Assembly: GCA_014381825.1 (NCBI GenBank)
Contig: JACNKX010000082.1
Location: 52,364-116,363, forward strand
Reading direction: 5' to 3'
Length of the DNA: 64,000 nucleotides
From: Planctomycetota bacterium
GTDB taxonomy: Bacteria; Planctomycetota; Planctomycetia; Pirellulales; Pirellulaceae
The position numbers and the translations under genes were made by a program. Numbering within the stretch: position 1 is the first letter of the stretch; the number at the start of each line of letters is the position of its first letter. The notes beneath the pieces were generated by a model. That model saw only the letters and a program-made list of their open reading frames with translations, was not told where the DNA came from and ran no database searches. Positions 62,101-64,000 of the stretch are shown here, in pieces.

Positions 62101-64000
62101 CTCGTCGATCAGTAAAGTTCCGTCGTCGGGCGAAGATGCGCTGGGCGTATACAAGATGCTGTCATGTCCTGGTGTTTCGACGACCAAACGATCGCCGTCG
62201 GATGGCGTGCCACCGATTACGATGACATCGACATCCCACTCGGTATCGTTGGGGGCTGGTGTGCGTAGCGTAATCTCGTCGCGACCGCCCAGTGCATCTA
62301 CGTTCAACGAAGGCGTATCAACAAATAGCACTTCGATACCATTGTTGACCGAAACGGTGAAATCTCGCTCGCCGTCCGTGCCCGCATGGCTGGTGTCATC
62401 GCGAGCGATGACTGTGATCGAGTCAGTGTCGTTGGTACCGCTGATATTAGCACCACCGGTGACAGTGAACGCGCCGATAGCTTCGATGTGATCGTAGCTT
62501 ACTGGTGAGTTCGCCCCCGCAACGAGGCTGCCTTCGTCGACCTCGGGGCCCGTATTAAAGGTCACCGCCGCACCACCGGCCAGCAGATTCAGTTGGTCAC
62601 CATTTGTTCCGCCACCAATCGGATCACCACCTTCGATATGGATCGGAGGCGTGTTGGCGTCTGGCGTTACCGCGAAGGTGTCGTCACCTGACAGACCATC
62701 GATGACCAACGACTCGATGTTCGAAGTGTCGTAGGCGACTGCCTTCAGAGTACCGACGTTGACGTCTGTCGAATCGATTTGAATCGAGTCGTCCGCGTTT
62801 GTTCCAACGACAGTAAGTGAGTCGCTACCGCCGTTGTTGTCGCGGATTGTCACCGTGCCCATACCGCTGGTTGTAACAGCAGGAGCTTCGCCGAGGAGTT
62901 GGATCTCCACGGAAGCGGTAGTTAGCGGAGTTACGAGGAAGTCATCCGGGCCAACCGTTCCGTCAAGGTTAAAGTTCGCCGCGGCATGATTTACGGTAAT
63001 CGCCTCGATGCTGGAGTAGACAACCACTTCAAGCAAAGACTCAGAAATCGAGTGTGCCCCTAAGTCTTGTGTAACTGCGGCACCTTGACCATGGAAAGTC
63101 AGGCTATCGCTTCCGGTACTTGGATCGCCTGCGTGAAGGTTAAAGGTGGCGGTGCCAGGTGTGAGGTCGAAGGAGTCGTTGCCGTCGAGGCTTTCGAGGG
63201 TGATCGTTTCGAGGCTGGTTAGGCTCAACGTCGCGCGACCGGTTAGGACCACGCTGGTCGAGGAGACAGTGAACGTGTTGTCGTCGTTGGTGCCGTGAGC
63301 CAAGAGGCTGTCGCCGGTTGTGTTCCCGCTCAGGATGATCGTGTCACCCGAGGCGAGACCCGTGTATCGAACTTCCAAGGCGTCGGCTTCCAACGCTCCT
63401 TCGTCGGTGATGGCACTGGGTGTATGGACGAAGGTGGAAGCTTCGGTCAGCGATAAGCTGGTTCCGGCGTGTAGCAACAAAGATTCCGTGTTGATGAAGT
63501 CCAAGTTACCCGTCAAGACACTCGTGATCCGACCCGCAGCGACGTCCACGCTCGGCGTGGTGCCACTGCCGATGAGCGTGTCCTCGCCCTTGTTACCATC
63601 GAAGCGAACGGTTTCGCTAGCCGTGATGCGAACGACGGCCGATAGGCCCGTCACTTCGACCGTGCCAGCAATCTCTTCGGTGCTGACGGTATCGCCCGCG
63701 CTCGTACCGTCGACTTCGACGATATCTGCATCGTCACCTGCAGCGATATTCACCAGCGTGACGCTGGTTGCACTGAGATCATTGACGGTGACCGTGTCTG
63801 TTTCCGCCAGCGTGTTCAGGTCGATCTGGCTGACGCGGGCCGTGCTGATCGTGTCGGCGCCGTCTGTTACGTCGGCTCGTAAGCCGTTCGCCGTCAGAGT
63901 GACTACGTCGGCATTCGCCGTGAAGGTCGCCTGCAGCACGTTCGCGCCGCTTCCCCCTTCGACCGTGTCGCTGCCGTGGCCAGCGGTCCAGACGAAGGTG
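53155..64000 (-). CDS. Giant repeat protein with RTX Ca-binding, PPC and dockerin-like domains (N-terminus outside window)
   Basis: At least 3614 residues, open to base 64000, so the N-terminus is off the right edge. From N to C: a visible RTX-like GHGSDTVEGGSG near the edge, then a long beta-repeat region (about 59.0-63.1 kb) made of three copies of a roughly 450-490-residue module (period 1.37-1.47 kb). Each copy contains a DGGDPIG, a HAGT(D/N)G and a TPAPN(D/Q)xEW marker. Next come two blocks of Ca-binding RTX nonapeptides (about 57.9-58.1 kb and 57.2-57.4 kb), a PPC-like domain (about 56.3-56.7 kb), Ig-like domains (about 55-56 kb), FG-GAP-like repeats (about 53.9-54.8 kb), and a dockerin-type EF-hand pair (DVNNDGQVSPLDALLIINAL and DVDGDGFVAPGDVLRVINQL, about 53.6-53.8 kb). 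A basic/Ala-rich tail follows. Export is likely by family, but no signal is visible here. The substrate or ligand is unknown. Confidence 0.9.
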   Translation of the reverse strand, partial: TFVWTAGHGSDTVEGGSGANVLQATFTANADVVTLTANGLRADVTDGADTISTARVSQIDLNTLAETDTVTVNDLSATSVTLVNIAAGDDADIVEVDGTSAGDTVSTEEIAGTVEVTGLSAVVRITASETVRFDGNKGEDTLIGSGTTPSVDVAAGRITSVLTGNLDFINTESLLLHAGTSLSLTEASTFVHTPSAITDEGALEADALEVRYTGLASGDTIILSGNTTGDSLLAHGTNDDNTFTVSSTSVVLTGRATLSLTSLETITLESLDGNDSFDLTPGTATFNLHAGDPSTGSDSLTFHGQGAAVTQDLGAHSISESLLEVVVYSSIEAITVNHAAANFNLDGTVGPDDFLVTPLTTASVEIQLLGEAPAVTTSGMGTVTIRDNNGGSDSLTVVGTNADDSIQIDSTDVNVGTLKAVAYDTSNIESLVIDGLSGDDTFAVTPDANTPPIHIEGGDPIGGGTNGDQLNLLAGGAAVTFNTGPEVDEGSLVAGANSPVSYDHIEAIGAFTVTGGANISGTNDTDSITVIARDDTSHAGTDGERDFTVSVNNGIEVLFVDTPSLNVDALGGRDEITLRTPAPNDTEWDVDVIVIGGTPSDGDRLVVETPGHDSILYTPSASSPDDGTLLIDEATNDTTITINGISELVYDGEDGDDDLAVAFNGTNTYTVGQAVDAGRFATDTSLPIDFTNLGTIGSLTANSLGTTDVLRIEGTSLNDLFDVTGTTVQLNRQLSITHNLAASETVQIVGAGSNTDTADYTGQGAAIAIDLGSSSFVEAGFATIVYGDLSAIALDAAVGTIDVDGTSNADTFDVTPTGANTTDIVMNGVAPIVSTNNSGTLNIRESNGGSDEIIVHTTSEDDAIAVTSSAISLNGRKSIAYAFANIESIVVEAGTGNDTIEVTPDANTPVIRVDGGDPIGATPGDTLNIQASGQSVTLNTGPENDEGSVKVGTTKLVSFNQIEALGAFSVTSGATVAAGNDADVITVIARDSSTHAGTDGQQDFTVTVNAGFEALFRDTPSLIVNALGGSDEITVQTPAPNDAEWNVDLTVNGGTPSDGDRLAVETPGQDTAIYRPGATPDSGSLVIDESTDDSSITINEISKFVYDGEAGNDRLTVETLSGSDAVRYLRGAAIDAAEVMVGSALPIGFINLGAGASVSLTDASGSRVDSLTLAGDSGDDIFDLATTTGSLAFNSQLVIATPGVQDLTIEGHSGNDQFTVNAEQPYRNITLSGGDPAVDADRVVLNATDDATLVLGGPTATVSGGNLSSGVVSLPGIEAVSLNAGANNLVVDGTTSADSFIVSPIAANVATVQAEGIRPVVTTTNTGSLTINALGGGDDALEVQLSSASETVTVTAAVVQVTAGAALKAVNYTASNIDSLSLFGNAGDDIFNVTADVNTPTIFVDGGDPIGSTPGDTLNVTSGTTVVINLGPQNDEGTFEVGGSQPVNFDRMESLGALNTPGGATVNASNGDDAISIIARDNSTHAGTNGIQDFTVEVNNGLDDLSILFTNTPTFTLNALGGNDALTVRTPAPNQAEWFVDLTITGGPGDDSVTLQTPGTDSVQIRPTGADTALIVIDEATNDSTITLSSLATSPGGIEHLSYDGVSGNDTLTIVGDGTGAGTADTIVRTVGVAADKGNFRVNSLLAVEYRNVGLGATLNVDGGAANAIDRLVQPGTSNDDEFAVEAGGIGNRVGLTGFLDVFTTNIESLTLLGVAGDDAFTIATTTAFANINLEGNDAGQDVLNVSASDGVIETFRVTHDILGSGRVTKTVATPLQIDYTALEAVTVIGNGVEDVLTVEGTTTDDQLQLVRGQLGDRVVGDSQIPVEAIGSFDTLTVDMANASGNDTLTVDLTRLVVATTYGVVADLSEVDRVVLLGTNAADEVTSTTDSVTVSQGTRTGTIEFTPGQLDLVTIQTFDGADDVTLTSFDEPLRVEVGAGDDNVDLSLSTGGTTVGGEGDDVLRGGSGPDTIDGGPGDDQLFGMGDADLLRAGDGNDVILGGFGADRVFGGAGSDLMVWNPGDGSDVVEGEDGLDVLQLSGGNVPDEFTLSASVARLQLDRVSGAASEGVDAAGIEQVDLNISTAFGTNVTDLAGADMFVVNDLSQTEVEILNLGLGLSDNEPDEVKLNGRSTADTVAITGGAAINVGGLAYDINITGGAANEDSLTFNSNGGDDTIDVADLSGSFSVDDVVIDGGQGHDTITGFGNLRGNVGNDVLTGDASSQILEGGDGADQLFGLSGEDDLRGGIGEDLMIGGTGNDTIDGMDGFDTILIEGTSARDIIDVRQPTDAQLVHTVNGVTETDTLVSGSVEQASVDALGGDDLVRVLLADQLFDDAGRSLQIAVAGGSSTGIGDQLIIVDDGTDDLTLYRKGVLDSEGRVTIGPANIEPLEHVFTGIERLQLVDENGAALNAGSGDAARLVVFKHDPFESNEDRFTATLLGANETVNVDPTIDPAGLVNPFGDGFDIPGDSDWYRIEAVTTGTIDVQVLFEEIALIGTRPGLPGDGNLDIELYDIDGTLIAGNGTFGDNDGAHELDTDGDAFEEDERIRIPAVDGQTYFLRVAGRTVDVINSYSITVINEAPPTPFDIELQDTPVGAGSNSDDGRTQTDNVTRDGTPTIFFRLDDGVFRFDVPGNDTVTTPVDQLIPIPFQTTPQAGFRIAIFDEGPTPNQSATAPQTPVGFATETGTDGLYTFTFPTALSEGTHFLSARVEMIDPATPQQAGFGPRSQSLEILVDTSAPNISFGDPSVANDGIDPSDGDTGVTGVVASSHDRVTSDTTPSFFGQVESDSIVRVYVDQNADGIVDAGDVLIGTTTATTSGSSQNPISQWQLTSTVDLNDPEYFSLDGVRRLLVTAEDPAGTVTAPEGLIIFVDTQGPRITGVDINTQGNSFSLFDPDPMDGPTPAVNSLVLSVEDLAARSNVDANFLYDAFDNGLIANAGHYSLIGDNSGAIPIASISFTPVAAADGQSATGTIRLTFAQPLPDDRFTLTVSDAVQDSAGNALDGESNATEPQGDPQFASGDGVPGTSFSARFTVDSRPEIGTATGGAVQVDANSNGMFDSDNSDAANRDFIYQIGTDTDQYFTGNFNTATMTMAASGFDKVGVYGQTEATQPGQTNPQYRFLLDFDHDGAADLVSVPTAEFQVPGQPVAGDFNVGHSGDEIGLLAIRSTIGAPLPNDTRPTRSYELRWILDTNGNNELDGNDTVIVLDQSTYPEIPALIAARQEFPINPLEPPTEVDLAPIFRPIVADFNGDGNDDLAIFDALNNQWNFDVDRDGQRDDVVVFGLPGETERPVAGDWNLDGIDDFGVFSAVPTSQTQPEPVQPADFRLLISDRSGAVPSAIFEPFAPTPLGNDESFEFGDKTEFPVFGNFDPPVSLTVGGGGDAGGGDTGGGTDVVSYQNATNKHDVNNDGQVSPLDALLIINALNQHGSGSLPDSLPSSSQYLPPNVYLDVDGDGFVAPGDVLRVINQLNNPSSEGEGEATQFSFVGATETSPASQPLDAANVITPAFMATTREAAGTVQEDHAAKSTIFQRVGSWLNGASERVASLLDQPSQRHRRLPAKIALPVAAAEFVAAEIDDAIAHLAADQSARKEDSKTNELDDAINDIFGDWTT

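Overview
The window looks like a chromosome segment from a planctomycete, most likely in or near the Pirellulaceae (inference from gene content). The pointers are three DUF1559 prepilin-like proteins with the H-X9-DG signature, a giant secreted protein ending in a dockerin-type EF-hand pair, a Cys/Gly-rich lipoprotein, an ExbB/ExbD/TPR/vWA cluster, a DUF3686-type giant ATPase, and many GTG/TTG starts. No rRNA, tRNA, CRISPR array or prophage was recognised.

Layout. 1-1554: 3' part of a GHKL (Hsp90/MutL-like) ATPase gene fused to an Ig-like region. 1757-6882: tight four-gene operon (PaaK-like adenylate-forming enzyme, di-haem cytochrome c, GNAT-like protein, Acg-type nitroreductase). 6889-14903, minus strand: a small gene with an in-frame TGA after a perfect 12-nt Shine-Dalgarno, the transhydrogenase sthA, a YgiQ radical SAM protein, a secreted two-domain alpha/beta hydrolase and a DTW-domain protein. 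15059-24787: MFS transporter and ribBA (plus), then carB, a [2Fe-2S] ferredoxin, an aminotransferase and the def-fmt pair (minus).

24961-31521: an envelope operon (vWA protein, TPR protein, ExbB, two ExbD, large TPR protein), interrupted twice by REP-like inverted repeats. 31612-32241: Uma2 nuclease-like protein. 32291-41174, minus: DUF1449 membrane protein, YqiK-type flotillin and a 1796-residue AAA ATPase, with an IS200-like RAYT transposase and its REP-like repeats lodged between flotillin and ATPase. 41484-44928: RNase Z-like hydrolase, HemW, Cys-rich lipoprotein and a small anchored protein. 45066-53143: a nine-gene type II secretion-like operon with three consecutive GspF proteins, three minor pseudopilins in I-J-K order and three DUF1559 pseudopilins. 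53155-64000, minus: a giant (>3600 aa) repeat protein that runs off the right edge.

The accessory-looking parts are the envelope ExbBD operon, the flotillin/ATPase module, the secretion operon and the giant protein. The rest is mostly housekeeping (riboflavin, carbamoyl phosphate, Met-tRNA formylation, NAD(P) balance, haem). The REP-like hairpins sit close to the RAYT and 12 kb away in the ExbBD operon, so a mobile repeat family appears to be reshaping intergenic regions here.
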